From Holosporales bacterium (lineage in GTDB: Bacteria > Pseudomonadota > Alphaproteobacteria > Holosporales > Holosporaceae): a stretch of DNA of 51,737 nucleotides. Position 1 is the first letter of the stretch, and the number at the start of each line of letters is the position of its first letter. The position numbers and the translations under genes are program-made. Shown here one piece after another: positions 38,113-47,243 of the stretch. The notes beneath the pieces are model-generated. The model did no database searches. It saw only the letters and a program-made list of their open reading frames with translations, and was not told the DNA's origin. Location: NCBI GenBank assembly GCA_947461445.1, contig CANHKV010000008.1, forward strand, positions 1-51,737, read 5' to 3'.

Positions 38113-39051
38113 GTGAGTATGGTAAAATCTGGTGTGTATGTCGCCATGATCACCCCATGGACCAGCCAGGGTCTTATCGATTGGGTGACTTTGAAAAACT
38201 ATGTGACAGGGCTGTGTGAAACACCCATTTCTGGTTTTGTTGTGGCGGGAACCACCGGCGAAGGCATGGCGCTGGGTGCAAAAGAGTATCAAGAGTTGGT
38301 ATCCCGAGTGGCGGAATGGAGCCATAAGAAAAAGCATATCATGGCAGGCGTTTCTGGCATTCTGGCTGATCAGGTTGTTTCCATGATTTCTGGTGCTGAA
38401 AAATCTGGTGCAGACAGCGTTCTGGTATTGACCCCCCATTATATTCGCCCATCACAAAAGGGATTGTTATCCTTTTTTCACCATATTCACGAGCACACTG
38501 CTTTGCCCATGGTCATGTACAATAACCCTGGACGGACTTGTGTTAATATTGATATCGATACGGTGTGCCAATTGGCGGCCTATCCACGCATTGTGGGCAT
38601 CAAGGACAGTACACCTGATTTATCCAGACCCAGTGCCATGCGTGCACGCATTCAAGATCCCCATTTTCAAATTTTTTCTGGCGAAGACAGTACATTTGTG
38701 CCCTTTGTTGCCGGTGGGGGCAGTGGCGTTATTTCTGTCCAAGCGGGTATTTTACCCGTGCTGTATACCCATATTTGGCAAGCCATGAAAAACCAAAAAT
38801 GGCCAGTGGCTCAAGAAAAATCTCAAATGTTGAATCCATTGCATCGCGCCATGGCCTGTGGAGTCAATCCAGGGCCAATAAAATATGCCGCATCGGTTTT
38901 AGGCTGGGGTAATGATCATACACGCTTTCCTTTGGGCCCCCTTTCCAGTTCAGGACGCAGTGCCATAGACGAAGCATTGCACGCCTTAACGCCCTTTGTG
39001 TATAGGGACGAACGGAAAGAGTACGAAACACCCCATCTTGTTACGGCATGA
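38113..39051 (+). CDS. dapA: 4-hydroxy-tetrahydrodipicolinate synthase
   Basis: The 312-residue TIM-barrel protein has GTTGEGMAL, the catalytic Tyr and Arg in VMYNNPGRT, and the Schiff-base lysine in IVGIKDST. It condenses pyruvate with aspartate semialdehyde, the first step of lysine and meso-diaminopimelate synthesis, and so feeds peptidoglycan. GTG 38113 (AAAGG about 10 bases before) is favoured over ATG 38119. It overlaps addA by ATGA. smpB, its usual neighbour in many alphaproteobacteria, lies 7 kb away. Confidence 0.95.
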   Translation: MSMVKSGVYVAMITPWTSQGLIDWVTLKNYVTGLCETPISGFVVAGTTGEGMALGAKEYQELVSRVAEWSHKKKHIMAGVSGILADQVVSMISGAEKSGADSVLVLTPHYIRPSQKGLLSFFHHIHEHTALPMVMYNNPGRTCVNIDIDTVCQLAAYPRIVGIKDSTPDLSRPSAMRARIQDPHFQIFSGEDSTFVPFVAGGGSGVISVQAGILPVLYTHIWQAMKNQKWPVAQEKSQMLNPLHRAMACGVNPGPIKYAASVLGWGNDHTRFPLGPLSSSGRSAIDEALHALTPFVYRDERKEYETPHLVTA

Positions 39052-42000
39052 CACCAGAACAGCGTAAAGCGCTGGATATTGGGGCAAGTGTGTGGGTTGA
39101 CGCATCGGCGGGATCTGGAAAAACCACTCTTTTGGTGGCCCGCATGGTGCGATTGCTGTTATCTGGAATAGGTGGACGCACCATTTTATGCCTGACCTTT
39201 ACCAAGATTGGTGCCATAGAGATGCAAGAGCGTCTGGATCAAAAATTATCCCGATGGTTCCGGTGTTCAGAACAGGAATTACAGCAGGATTTGTCCATTA
39301 TTTTGGGGCATCCTCCATCCCATGACACCTTGGCTTGTGCCAGATCCTTGTATGAATCGTATCAAAAAAACCCTGTGATCATCCAAACATTCCACAGTTT
39401 TTGTCATGACACCTTGATGCGTTTTCCCATAGAATCGGGCGTGAATATTCCCTTACAGATTCTGGACCACCCATCCTCTGTTCGCCTGTGGGATAAAGCC
39501 TTGGATGGGATGTTACGCCATATGGATCCCCTATCCCCCTTGGGCCAAATGGTGCAACGCATGATGGACTCTGGCGTGTCCTTAACGGATGTGTTAACCC
39601 AATGGTTTGAACGGCGATTATTACCCAGGCCAGACTATGACCTGTTGGCTATGAATTTTTCCAGTCAAGATTTTTTACAGATTCGGCCTAACCTCATGCC
39701 ACAACCGGATGGTTTAAGTCCATCTGACCAAAAATGGTGCGACCAATTTCGGGATATTCCCAGAGGATCTGTGGCCTATTGTGGTTTGATTTTAGCAAAA
39801 ATTCCAAAAAAATCTGCATTGCACCATCCTAGGTTACAACAGTGGCACCAACAAGAAATTCTGTGGATGCAGGAATTGATTCAATGGCAAAATCGAAAAA
39901 AACAGGCCACAAAGGAACACGATCTGACCATGCTGTTTCAATCCACCATGGCCGAGTACACGCGTAACAAGCAAGGTTCCTTGGATTTTGATGATTTAAC
40001 CATAAAAACCCTTGATTTGATGGAACATACCCTGTATTCAGGCTGGGTAGGACACACATTGTATCAGACCATAGAGCACATTTTGGTGGACGAAGCCCAA
40101 GACACCAGTCGGCATCAATGGAAAATATTGCGTGTTTTGATCGAGGCCATTATGCAAAAACCCCACCGAACAGTATGTGTTGTGGGTGATCCTAAACAAT
40201 CCATTTACGGATTTCAAGGGGCAGACCCAGAAGGCTTTTTTTTGATGCGGCAATTTATAAAAGCATGGGTCTTGTCCCAATCGGGATTGTTTTATGATGT
40301 GTCTCTTACCATATCGTTTCGATCCGCCCCCGTCATTTTAAACGTGGTTAATGCTGTTTTTACCCATGCTAAACGTACGGGTATGGATTTTTTAAAACAC
40401 ACCAGCATACACCAAGGACGACCAGGGCGTGTTACATTGTGGGCGCATAGCGGACAAGGATTAGAGTATGGAGATTTGTCAGCCGCATGGGTTTCCACAT
40501 TAAAGGGTTTGTTGCAAGAGGGGGATGTTTTGCCCAGTCAAAATCGCCCCGTTCAAGCCAAAGATATTATGATCATTTTACCCCGTCGAACGACTTTTTT
40601 CAAAATATTGCAAGATCAACTGTACGAATCGGGCCTGTTGACAGGAAAAGACATGACGTGCAAAGACAACCCTGTGCTGGCCATGATGGTGGCCTGGTGT
40701 CGCATGGTTGTCCATGGGGATAATGATGTGGCTTTGGCCCATATATTGTCTGGAATGTCCCGTTTTTCCAAAGAATGTCTGGTTTTTTCATCGGCCTATC
40801 AACGGGGTCGACGATCCATTTGGCAAAACATTTCAAACCAATCGGAACACCGATTTTTTTCAGCATTTTCCCGGTATATTCGAAACATTTCAGGGGTTAA
40901 AACGTCTCTGCGGCTGTTGGATTTGGTGGTCCATTGGATTTATGTTGATGGGGGCATGACGTTTTTATCTGCACTGATACCGGATAAACACAGTGTGCAA
41001 AATGCCGTGGATGTTTTTATCCATGCCTTACAAACCTGGCATGATCCAGAAGATGCCGTGGGTTTTTTAGATTGGATGATGAAATCCGATACGGTATTTA
41101 AAAACCCCATGGGCGGGGGAATCCGTCTGTTGACCATTCATGGCGCCAAGGGAACCCAAGCCCCCATCGTTATTTTACCCGATTTACCAGAAAGCGTAGA
41201 AAAAGATGATCCGGAATATTGGCGTTTATTGTATGTGGCCATGACGCGCGCCCAAGATCGATTGTATATATCATCCTGTAAATCCATCAGTCCTTGGTAT
41301 CAGGCCATTGAAGAAGCCATGATGGGGTGCGCAACATTAGACGGCCAGAATGATGGGGGAAATTTGCCCATTGTGTCTTATGTCCTATCCCATACCTTGC
41401 TGGACATGGTGCCAGAGACTGGGTTGGGTGATGCAGGACCATTGCCTTTATCTCATCATCCAGAACCCGATGAGCGTCTGGAAAGGGCTGGGGCAGGTCA
41501 AATATTACACATCCACCCCACGGGTCAACAGGAAAACGCTGATCAAAAACACCCCACGGGTCAACAGGAACGCCCTTTTACCGGGCAAAAGCCGGTCTAT
41601 GGATCTTTTGCTTGGTTGCTTTCTGGGCTGGCTGATAATGATTGGGGTAATCCCACCTTGCCCAATCATCAACCCGTGCTTACAGAAAATAAGGCGGCAT
41701 CCTTTTCTCGTGATGCCTTTTTTTATCGACGTCGCGGAGAATGCTTGCACCAATTGTTGGATGAATTGCCACGCAGCGATCCCCAGCATTGGTACACATT
41801 TGCCTGGCGATTTTTATACCAACAGGGTATGGGTCAAGCGCAATCAGATATTTGGGCAAAGCGTGTGGTCGACCTGTTACAACACCCCCTGTTACAGCCT
41901 CTATTTTTCCAAGCAAAATCAGAGGTCGAGTGGTGTGGGCCAGGACATATTCGACGTATGGATCGGGTATTGGTGGGTAAAGCAGACCTTTGGATTGTGG

Positions 42001-42191
42001 ATTTCAAGAGTACGCGTATGACAGAGTCGTGGGACAGCATGCCTTATGGCAATCAGATGCAAAGGTATGCCGATTTAATGGGTCCAATTTATCCGACAAA
42101 ACGCATTCACCAAGGGATTTTGTGGTTAAAGCAGGGCATTTTGCAATGGCACCCACAATCCCACTGCTGGTCACAGTGTGGCGGTTTCTAG
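39048..42191 (+). CDS. addA: Double-strand break repair helicase-nuclease AddA
   Basis: The 1047-residue protein is a UvrD-family (SF1A) helicase with Walker A DASAGSGKTTLLV near residue 18, LCLTFTKIGAIEMQERL, Walker B ILVDEAQDTSRHQW, GDPKQSIYGFQGADPE, the LLTIHGAKGTQAPIV motif, and YVAMTRAQDRLY. The C-terminal RecB-type nuclease has GKADLWIVDFKST. AddAB processes double-strand breaks for RecA. AddB, normally adjacent, is absent here, and the protein is slightly short for AddA. An in-frame 36-bp duplication (HPTGQQENADQK, 41514-41585) lies in the linker. Confidence 0.93.
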   Translation: MTPEQRKALDIGASVWVDASAGSGKTTLLVARMVRLLLSGIGGRTILCLTFTKIGAIEMQERLDQKLSRWFRCSEQELQQDLSIILGHPPSHDTLACARSLYESYQKNPVIIQTFHSFCHDTLMRFPIESGVNIPLQILDHPSSVRLWDKALDGMLRHMDPLSPLGQMVQRMMDSGVSLTDVLTQWFERRLLPRPDYDLLAMNFSSQDFLQIRPNLMPQPDGLSPSDQKWCDQFRDIPRGSVAYCGLILAKIPKKSALHHPRLQQWHQQEILWMQELIQWQNRKKQATKEHDLTMLFQSTMAEYTRNKQGSLDFDDLTIKTLDLMEHTLYSGWVGHTLYQTIEHILVDEAQDTSRHQWKILRVLIEAIMQKPHRTVCVVGDPKQSIYGFQGADPEGFFLMRQFIKAWVLSQSGLFYDVSLTISFRSAPVILNVVNAVFTHAKRTGMDFLKHTSIHQGRPGRVTLWAHSGQGLEYGDLSAAWVSTLKGLLQEGDVLPSQNRPVQAKDIMIILPRRTTFFKILQDQLYESGLLTGKDMTCKDNPVLAMMVAWCRMVVHGDNDVALAHILSGMSRFSKECLVFSSAYQRGRRSIWQNISNQSEHRFFSAFSRYIRNISGVKTSLRLLDLVVHWIYVDGGMTFLSALIPDKHSVQNAVDVFIHALQTWHDPEDAVGFLDWMMKSDTVFKNPMGGGIRLLTIHGAKGTQAPIVILPDLPESVEKDDPEYWRLLYVAMTRAQDRLYISSCKSISPWYQAIEEAMMGCATLDGQNDGGNLPIVSYVLSHTLLDMVPETGLGDAGPLPLSHHPEPDERLERAGAGQILHIHPTGQQENADQKHPTGQQERPFTGQKPVYGSFAWLLSGLADNDWGNPTLPNHQPVLTENKAASFSRDAFFYRRRGECLHQLLDELPRSDPQHWYTFAWRFLYQQGMGQAQSDIWAKRVVDLLQHPLLQPLFFQAKSEVEWCGPGHIRRMDRVLVGKADLWIVDFKSTRMTESWDSMPYGNQMQRYADLMGPIYPTKRIHQGILWLKQGILQWHPQSHCWSQCGGF
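41514..41585 (+). repeat. 36-bp in-frame duplication in addA
   Basis: The 21-base core CACCCCACGGGTCAACAGG + AA occurs at 41514 and 41550, giving two HPTGQQE copies 12 residues apart. It lies in a poorly conserved linker between the helicase and nuclease regions. Confidence 0.8.
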
Positions 42192-42309
42192 GGCAGACGC
42201 CTTTACAACCCTATGGATTGGCTGACGCTCTGCCCTTTGATGCCATACCCTTGTCCTTCTCTCATTCCTGTATCCTGGGCGGGGTACCCCCAGTGACAGA
42301 TCTTGGGGG

Positions 42310-43326
42310 TTATGGAGCAGCGCTGGTTTTTTGCTTTCCAGCATCTGCCTGGGAAAGAGTATTGTGCAAGGAAGAATACTCTGCCGTTGATATCATGTCT
42401 GCCGTCAGTTTGGGGAGCATAGAAGGAGGTTTGGGGAGCATAGAAGGAGTTTGTCCCAAGGTAATATGATTAATAACCACAGGTGGCATCATATTCACAG
42501 GTGGAATTGTATTCGTAACATCTGTGTTCTGATTGTTCTTGGAAATTTTCTGATCAGAGTCATATTCCTCGTACTCATCCTCTGTGGATGCCTCTGTTTC
42601 ATCATCGTAATGGGTATGGTGCTTTGGGCTCTGTTTATCTGCTGATGCAGCACCATCGTGTTCTATATGATATTCCCGTACAGGAGCAACTTCTTCCATC
42701 ACCGATTCACCCAATACTGTGGTTTGGGGTACAGCAATGATTTCCGGGGTCCCAATGAATCCTGCATTGCTTGCCGATCCTGCGGCTGCACCCATCATGG
42801 CTGCATTCTCTATTGCGCCCATGGCAAGGGCGCCTGTAGCCAAACCAGCACCAACAGCAGCAGAATTCCACCCATTTCCATTCCAGTTGGGGCGATCATT
42901 CAAGGGATTGGTGTTAAAGTGATCATTGTCTAAATTTCCTCCATGATTATTTCGGCGATGGGTGGCTGATGTCTTGTGAGGATGAACCGCGTTTTTGGCT
43001 CTGTTCACGGCATTGGAATGATTTTTAATGGCGTTGCGGGCTTTTGGATGCTGTTGTTGTCCCATACCTTTTTTCTTTTTGGCCTTTTGTTGGGTTTTCC
43101 CGGCGTTGGCTTTCTGTAACGCAGAGTCTGGGTGGTGAGAAGCAGAGTGAGCAGGTTGGTGATTGCTGTGGCTGCCCATATGACTCATACCACCAAAATG
43201 GTGACTGCGACTAAAATGATGATCGCCACCACTGTGGCCACCACCACCTAAACCACGGGCATCCAAGTTGCCAACCCCTAGGGCAAATACAGCCAACAGC
43301 GCTGTGGATATCATAGCTATATTCAT
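42310..43326 (-). CDS. Secreted His/Gly-rich low-complexity protein
   Basis: I do not recognise this 338-residue protein. ATG 43326 opens a signal peptide (MNIAMISTALLAVFALGVGN); an ATG 48 bases earlier is less likely. Next comes a Gly/His-rich region (GLGGGGHSGGDHHF, HHFGGMSHMGSHSNHQ), a basic Lys/Asn-rich section, a small-residue hydrophobic stretch (VGAGLATGALAMGAIENAAM), then an acidic section (ETEASTEDEYEEYDSD) and a Pro-rich end with a 7-residue duplication (PSMLPKP/PSMLPKL). The His clusters could bind metal. It lies tail-to-tail with addA and upstream of nothing obvious. Confidence 0.65.
   Translation of the reverse strand: MNIAMISTALLAVFALGVGNLDARGLGGGGHSGGDHHFSRSHHFGGMSHMGSHSNHQPAHSASHHPDSALQKANAGKTQQKAKKKKGMGQQQHPKARNAIKNHSNAVNRAKNAVHPHKTSATHRRNNHGGNLDNDHFNTNPLNDRPNWNGNGWNSAAVGAGLATGALAMGAIENAAMMGAAAGSASNAGFIGTPEIIAVPQTTVLGESVMEEVAPVREYHIEHDGAASADKQSPKHHTHYDDETEASTEDEYEEYDSDQKISKNNQNTDVTNTIPPVNMMPPVVINHITLGQTPSMLPKPPSMLPKLTADMISTAEYSSLHNTLSQADAGKQKTSAAP
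42408..42449 (-). repeat. 21-bp in-frame tandem duplication
   Basis: GTTTGGGGAGCATAGAAGGA occurs at 42408 and 42429 (period 21), encoding the repeated PSMLPK segment of the His-rich protein. Confidence 0.85.
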
Positions 43327-43474
43327 TGAACTTTCTCTTATTTTTTGTTTTAAAATAATGATACCAATATTCAAATAATTTTATGTAAACAGAGAGCATA
43401 TGCATTTTCTATGCACAATCTGCAAGGTGGGGTGTCCATGACTGGGCATGCCCGATGGTGATCGTCCGTTAATA

Positions 43475-43509
43475 CAAAAAAGCCCCAATGGGTCAATACC
43501 CAAGGGACT
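43475..43509 (-). terminator. Intrinsic terminator of the Ala/Lys-rich protein gene
   Basis: On the minus strand AGTCCC and TGGGT pair with ACCCA and GGGGCT around an ATTG loop, followed by six T residues. It lies about 40 bases after the stop at 43551. Confidence 0.8.
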
Positions 43510-43550
43510 GTTTTGTTGTTCTGTTTCAAACGATATGTAGACGTCCGTGT

Positions 43551-44834
43551 TTATGCCTGAGCTGTTGTCAGTGCCGCCAGATTTTCTTCTGATGTTTTAA
43601 TTTTTAATTCCATATCTTTTACTCTTTGTTTCTTGGTTTTATTGTTATTGCTTAAACCTTGTAATCTTGAAAGCTCGGTCTTAAGATTATTCAGATTAGC
43701 CTCTTCCGCAATTTTTGCGGCCTCTGCACCCTTTTTCGCTATTTCGGCCTTTTCTGCTGCATCAGCTGTATCTTTCTCTAATTGTGCTTTTGCCTTTGCT
43801 GCTTCATCCTTTTCTGCTTGGGTTGCTTCTGGGGTTGCGGCCTTTGCTTCAGCCTCTTTTACTAATTTTTCATCCTTGATGACTTGTAATCTAGCAACTT
43901 CTCCTTCCTTTTTCTCTGTTGCGGCCTTTGCTTCAGCCTCTTTTGCGTCTTGTTCTGCCTTATCTGACACATTCTTCAAAGCGATTATTTCCTCTTCAAC
44001 TTTCTTGTCTTCTTCGTTTATGACTTCTTTGGTTGGTTCATTTTTTACTGCTTCTTTATTCAGATCTGCAGTAGCTTTTTCTGCTGCATCTTTTGCGTCT
44101 TGTTCTGCCTTTGTCAAAGGGCCTTGAACAACGACGGTTGTTCCTGGTTTTAATGGTGCATCCATTTCTGCTGCTGTCTTTGCATCATATGCTTCCTTTG
44201 TCAGAGGTCCTTGAACCATTTGTCCTGGGTGTACTGGATCAGGGATAAGCGCTGCAGTACCACCAGCAGCAACACCGGCCGCAGCCGCAGCCTTTACATC
44301 AGCACCCGCAGTACCAGCAGCAGCTTTTTCTGCTGCCGTATGTTGTTCCTTTGTCAGAGGTCCTTGAACCATTTGTCCTGGGTGTACTGGATCAGGGATA
44401 AGCGCTGCAATACCACCAGCAGCAACACCGGCCGCAGCCGCAGCCTTTACATCAGCACCCGCAGTACCAGCAGCTTTTACATTAGCACCATTTATTACTG
44501 CAGCATTATCCCCAGCAGTGTTCTGTTTTTCGGTTTTACCATCTGATGCTTGTTTATCTGGGCTCTGTTCTTCTGCAACATCTTTTTTCACATCATTTGC
44601 AACATCTTTTTTCGTGTTTGCAGATTTGTTTTTTGATTTTAAGTTTTTATTGTTTGTGGGCTTCTTTTTTGCAGCAGCCTTTTTTGCCTGCTGTTTATTT
44701 ATCTTGTTTGCTACTATCTTTTTTGCAGCAGCTTTCTTCTTGGTTGTCTTTTGTGCGGCCTCTGTAGTCGTTAGAGCAGAATCCGTACACATCATAAGAG
44801 CCAAACAAATCAGCAATAATTTATTAATATTCAT
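43551..44834 (-). CDS. Secreted Ala/Lys-rich coiled-coil protein with internal repeats
   Basis: I do not recognise this 427-residue protein. It has a signal peptide (MNINKLLLICLALMMCTDSA), a Lys/Ala-rich basic region to about 90, then two 51-residue repeats with GADVKAAAAAGVAAGG and AALIPDPVHPGQMVQGPLTK; a third partial copy keeps only VVQGPLTKAEQDAK. The last 200 residues are Glu/Lys/Ala-rich, a likely long coiled coil (TolA- or surface-fibre-like by composition only). An intrinsic terminator follows. Upstream is a TTAA-N7-TTAA sequence. Confidence 0.7.
   Translation of the reverse strand: MNINKLLLICLALMMCTDSALTTTEAAQKTTKKKAAAKKIVANKINKQQAKKAAAKKKPTNNKNLKSKNKSANTKKDVANDVKKDVAEEQSPDKQASDGKTEKQNTAGDNAAVINGANVKAAGTAGADVKAAAAAGVAAGGIAALIPDPVHPGQMVQGPLTKEQHTAAEKAAAGTAGADVKAAAAAGVAAGGTAALIPDPVHPGQMVQGPLTKEAYDAKTAAEMDAPLKPGTTVVVQGPLTKAEQDAKDAAEKATADLNKEAVKNEPTKEVINEEDKKVEEEIIALKNVSDKAEQDAKEAEAKAATEKKEGEVARLQVIKDEKLVKEAEAKAATPEATQAEKDEAAKAKAQLEKDTADAAEKAEIAKKGAEAAKIAEEANLNNLKTELSRLQGLSNNNKTKKQRVKDMELKIKTSEENLAALTTAQA
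44195..44475 (-). repeat. 153-bp in-frame tandem repeat, about 1.8 copies
   Basis: Copy one begins at about 44195 and copy two at about 44348, nearly identical at the base level. It encodes the 51-residue repeat of the secreted coiled-coil protein. Confidence 0.9.
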
Positions 44835-44889
44835 TTTTAATACACCTTTTAATATTAAGTTGTTCAGATCAAATATTACAAAGATATTG

Positions 44890-44904
44890 TTAAATTTTAG
44901 TTAA
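44890..44904 (-). promoter_or_regulatory. TTAA-N7-TTAA site (CtrA-like)
   Basis: TTAA at 44890-44893 and 44901-44904 with seven bases between them match the CtrA box of alphaproteobacteria, 56-70 bases upstream of the coiled-coil protein gene. The region is very AT-rich, so chance is a real possibility. Confidence 0.2.
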
Positions 44905-44979
44905 TGCATCGTATTCAGAAATTCATAAATTTTTACCTGTATTGATATCACATCAATGCCCAAGGCCCCAGTAAGGCAT

Positions 44980-45861
44980 TTAACAGGATTTAATATAAAC
45001 AGAAAAAGGCTGTTGATCTGGTATATCCAGTGCGACAATCCCAACTTCATCCTTATTTTCATGAATGGCCTCGTGTAATACCATTAAGCCTGCATTCCCA
45101 CAATGGCTGCCCATCCAACCCATACGGGCCTGATCCTTTGCATTAACCAAGGGGGTGCCAGATTCTGGAAAGGTCCCATATTGTAATGTGGCATGATAAA
45201 GATGTTTACGGATAACGCCACGATGAAACGTGCGTGCCATCAACTCTTGGCCCATATAACATCCCTTGGTCCAAGAAATGGCATTAATGTTCTGATACCC
45301 ATACTCCAAAATAATGGAATGGTCATGAACAAGATCATAAGCGCCCTCTGGAATGCCCAAATGGATGCGATGGTGATGATATACAGATTCCGGGCATGGA
45401 TTTAAATAAGGGTGCGGTAATTCATTCCATAAGTCATAGGGAATCAGGCTGCGTAATCCCAGATTGGGATGTCTGGGGTCTGTATAGAAAAGAGCTTCCG
45501 GATTTTTTTGATTATAAAATGGAGATTCTTGCTTTAACGTTGCGGCATCCGGACCCAAGGCCGCACACACCGCATAACGCGAACTGTAATCATGTATGGA
45601 TACATCGTGCAGAGGGGCATAAAACTGTAACACATCCATCAATGGGACATGATGGACCTGGGCACAATCAAGAATCAGACTGTTTTCGGTGGGAAGGGTA
45701 AAAAAATCCGTAAAAAATCGACCTTTGGGTGTTAAAAGGGCAGAAAACCCTGGCTGGCTTGGGGATAATTTCTGAGTACATAATCCTTCTAAAAACCCCA
45801 TGTGTTCTGGTCCGGTAATGCCGATCAGCCTACGCGATGGTAAAGAGCACCAGGAAATCAT
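44980..45861 (-). CDS. ygfZ: Folate-binding Fe-S cluster repair protein YgfZ
   Basis: The 293-residue protein belongs to the aminomethyltransferase-like YgfZ/GcvT fold, with the signature SWTKGCYMGQELMART (conserved Cys). YgfZ uses folate to support Fe-S cluster assembly or repair. ATG 45861 overlaps the smpB stop as ATGA and begins MISWCSLPSRRLIGITG, matching family starts; the longer frame to 45906 lies inside smpB. Confidence 0.93.
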   Translation of the reverse strand: MISWCSLPSRRLIGITGPEHMGFLEGLCTQKLSPSQPGFSALLTPKGRFFTDFFTLPTENSLILDCAQVHHVPLMDVLQFYAPLHDVSIHDYSSRYAVCAALGPDAATLKQESPFYNQKNPEALFYTDPRHPNLGLRSLIPYDLWNELPHPYLNPCPESVYHHHRIHLGIPEGAYDLVHDHSIILEYGYQNINAISWTKGCYMGQELMARTFHRGVIRKHLYHATLQYGTFPESGTPLVNAKDQARMGWMGSHCGNAGLMVLHEAIHENKDEVGIVALDIPDQQPFSVYIKSC

Positions 45862-46313
45862 TCGTGTGATCCTTGTTTCAAGATGCGTTGTTTTTGTCGA
45901 TTCCATTCTTTGGTTTTTAACGCCGCACGCTTGTCATGGGTTTTTAGCCCTACTGCCAGAGCAATTTCAATTTTAATTAAACCCTTGGCATTGAGATAAA
46001 TTTTCAATGGGATGGCCGTCATGCCTTTTCGCGTAATTTGTCCAATGATTTTTGATATTTGCCGTTTGCGTAATAATAATTTACGGTCACGCCTTGGCGT
46101 ATGACTGAATTGAGCCGATGGGGCATATTCATTGATGTGGGCGTTGTGTAAAAACAATTCTCCGCCACGTTCCAAAATATAGGATTCGGCAATGCTAGAT
46201 TGATTTTTACGCAGAGATTTGACCTCACTGCCCATTAAAACCATGCCACATTCAAAACGCTCTGTTATGGAATAATGGTGCGTTGCGCTGCGATGATAAC
46301 ATAAAATGGTCAT
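45858..46313 (-). CDS. smpB: tmRNA-binding protein SmpB
   Basis: The 151-residue protein has SITERFECGMVLMGSEVKSL, SYILERGGELFLHNAHINEY, RKLLLRKRQISKI and the basic tail KTHDKRAALKTKEWNRQKQR that enters the mRNA channel. SmpB binds tmRNA and is required for trans-translation. With ssrA (27.5 kb) and sspB (27 kb) three parts of this pathway are in the window. It overlaps ygfZ. Confidence 0.96.
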   Translation of the reverse strand: MTILCYHRSATHHYSITERFECGMVLMGSEVKSLRKNQSSIAESYILERGGELFLHNAHINEYAPSAQFSHTPRRDRKLLLRKRQISKIIGQITRKGMTAIPLKIYLNAKGLIKIEIALAVGLKTHDKRAALKTKEWNRQKQRILKQGSHE

Positions 46314-46401
46314 GGGAAACCCCTTAGATCATAGACCGATCGTGTATACTCCCAGTGTGATGAAATTCATCTGTGCTGACAAGATCGAAAAACGACTATG
46401 G

Positions 46402-47037
46402 TTATCCCATGGGTGAAATGGTGGGCATGCAGTCATGGGGAAAGCAGAACAGGCGTTGCGAGGGTAAAATGGTTTGTTTCAGATGCTGGGCCAAAGCACT
46501 CTGGGTCTTGGTGACACTGATCACATCGGCGGACGTTTTCCATACGGCCTGATCTTTCCAACTGTCCCCAATATAGGTATACCCAAAAGGGCCAAATCGA
46601 TGGCGCAATAGGTTGCCTTTTTTATGTCCCACCAAATTATGTTGGGCAGAGCTGGACCAAACATCTGTAAACAACCCCACACCATCGGCCACATAATGGG
46701 CAATTTTTTCTGGTGCCCCTGTAACCAAATACAGCCGTAACCCCTGGGCATGCCAATGGTGCATTTGCAACAGCAGACCCCTATGATAGGTCATTTTTGC
46801 TTGATCCATATGGGCCGCATGGGCCATTCTGGTTTTAACACCTGGCCACAAAACCTTTGGAAAAAGGGACTTTAAATCCGTTTGCACCCAAGCCTTTGTC
46901 ACGGCCCAAAGGGATAGATTCAAATGCCAAATGGTGTGCTCACAAACCAATGTGCCATCCAAATCAATACAAATGGGAAAACCAGGGGCATAATCGGGCA
47001 AGGAATGGACCGCAAGGGTATGCGCACTGGAAATCAT
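46402..47037 (-). CDS. HAD-superfamily phosphatase
   Basis: The 211-residue protein has HAD motif I ICIDLDGTLV, motif II LVTGAP, motif III lysine in GHKKGN, and motif IV YIGDSWKDQAVW. It resembles the HAD hydrolases often found as stand-alone or fused to UbiA-type prenyltransferases. Substrate unknown. Motif spacing suggests a soluble enzyme with a helical cap at about 35-100. Confidence 0.82.
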   Translation of the reverse strand: MISSAHTLAVHSLPDYAPGFPICIDLDGTLVCEHTIWHLNLSLWAVTKAWVQTDLKSLFPKVLWPGVKTRMAHAAHMDQAKMTYHRGLLLQMHHWHAQGLRLYLVTGAPEKIAHYVADGVGLFTDVWSSSAQHNLVGHKKGNLLRHRFGPFGYTYIGDSWKDQAVWKTSADVISVTKTQSALAQHLKQTILPSQRLFCFPHDCMPTISPMG

Positions 47038-47243
47038 GGCAAAGCATCAAAAAATGGATATCCATATAGGCAGTCTGCAAAGTTATCATGCCCCTTGTCA
47101 ATAATGGGTTGGGGCTTTTAAACCAGAAGGTTTTTCCAATAAAAAGCAATGTTTTGTATATAGAAAAATGGAAAAAACCACAGATCAGTGCTATGATTGG
47201 GATTATTTTTGGGGTCTTTGTCCTGATACCATAAGGTTGGTTA

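Noticed and set aside
43633-44904. Plus-strand frames opposite the Ala/Lys-rich protein
   Set aside because: They are antisense shadows of a repetitive Ala/Lys/Glu-rich gene, and are themselves Ser/Phe/Ala-rich as expected for such shadows.
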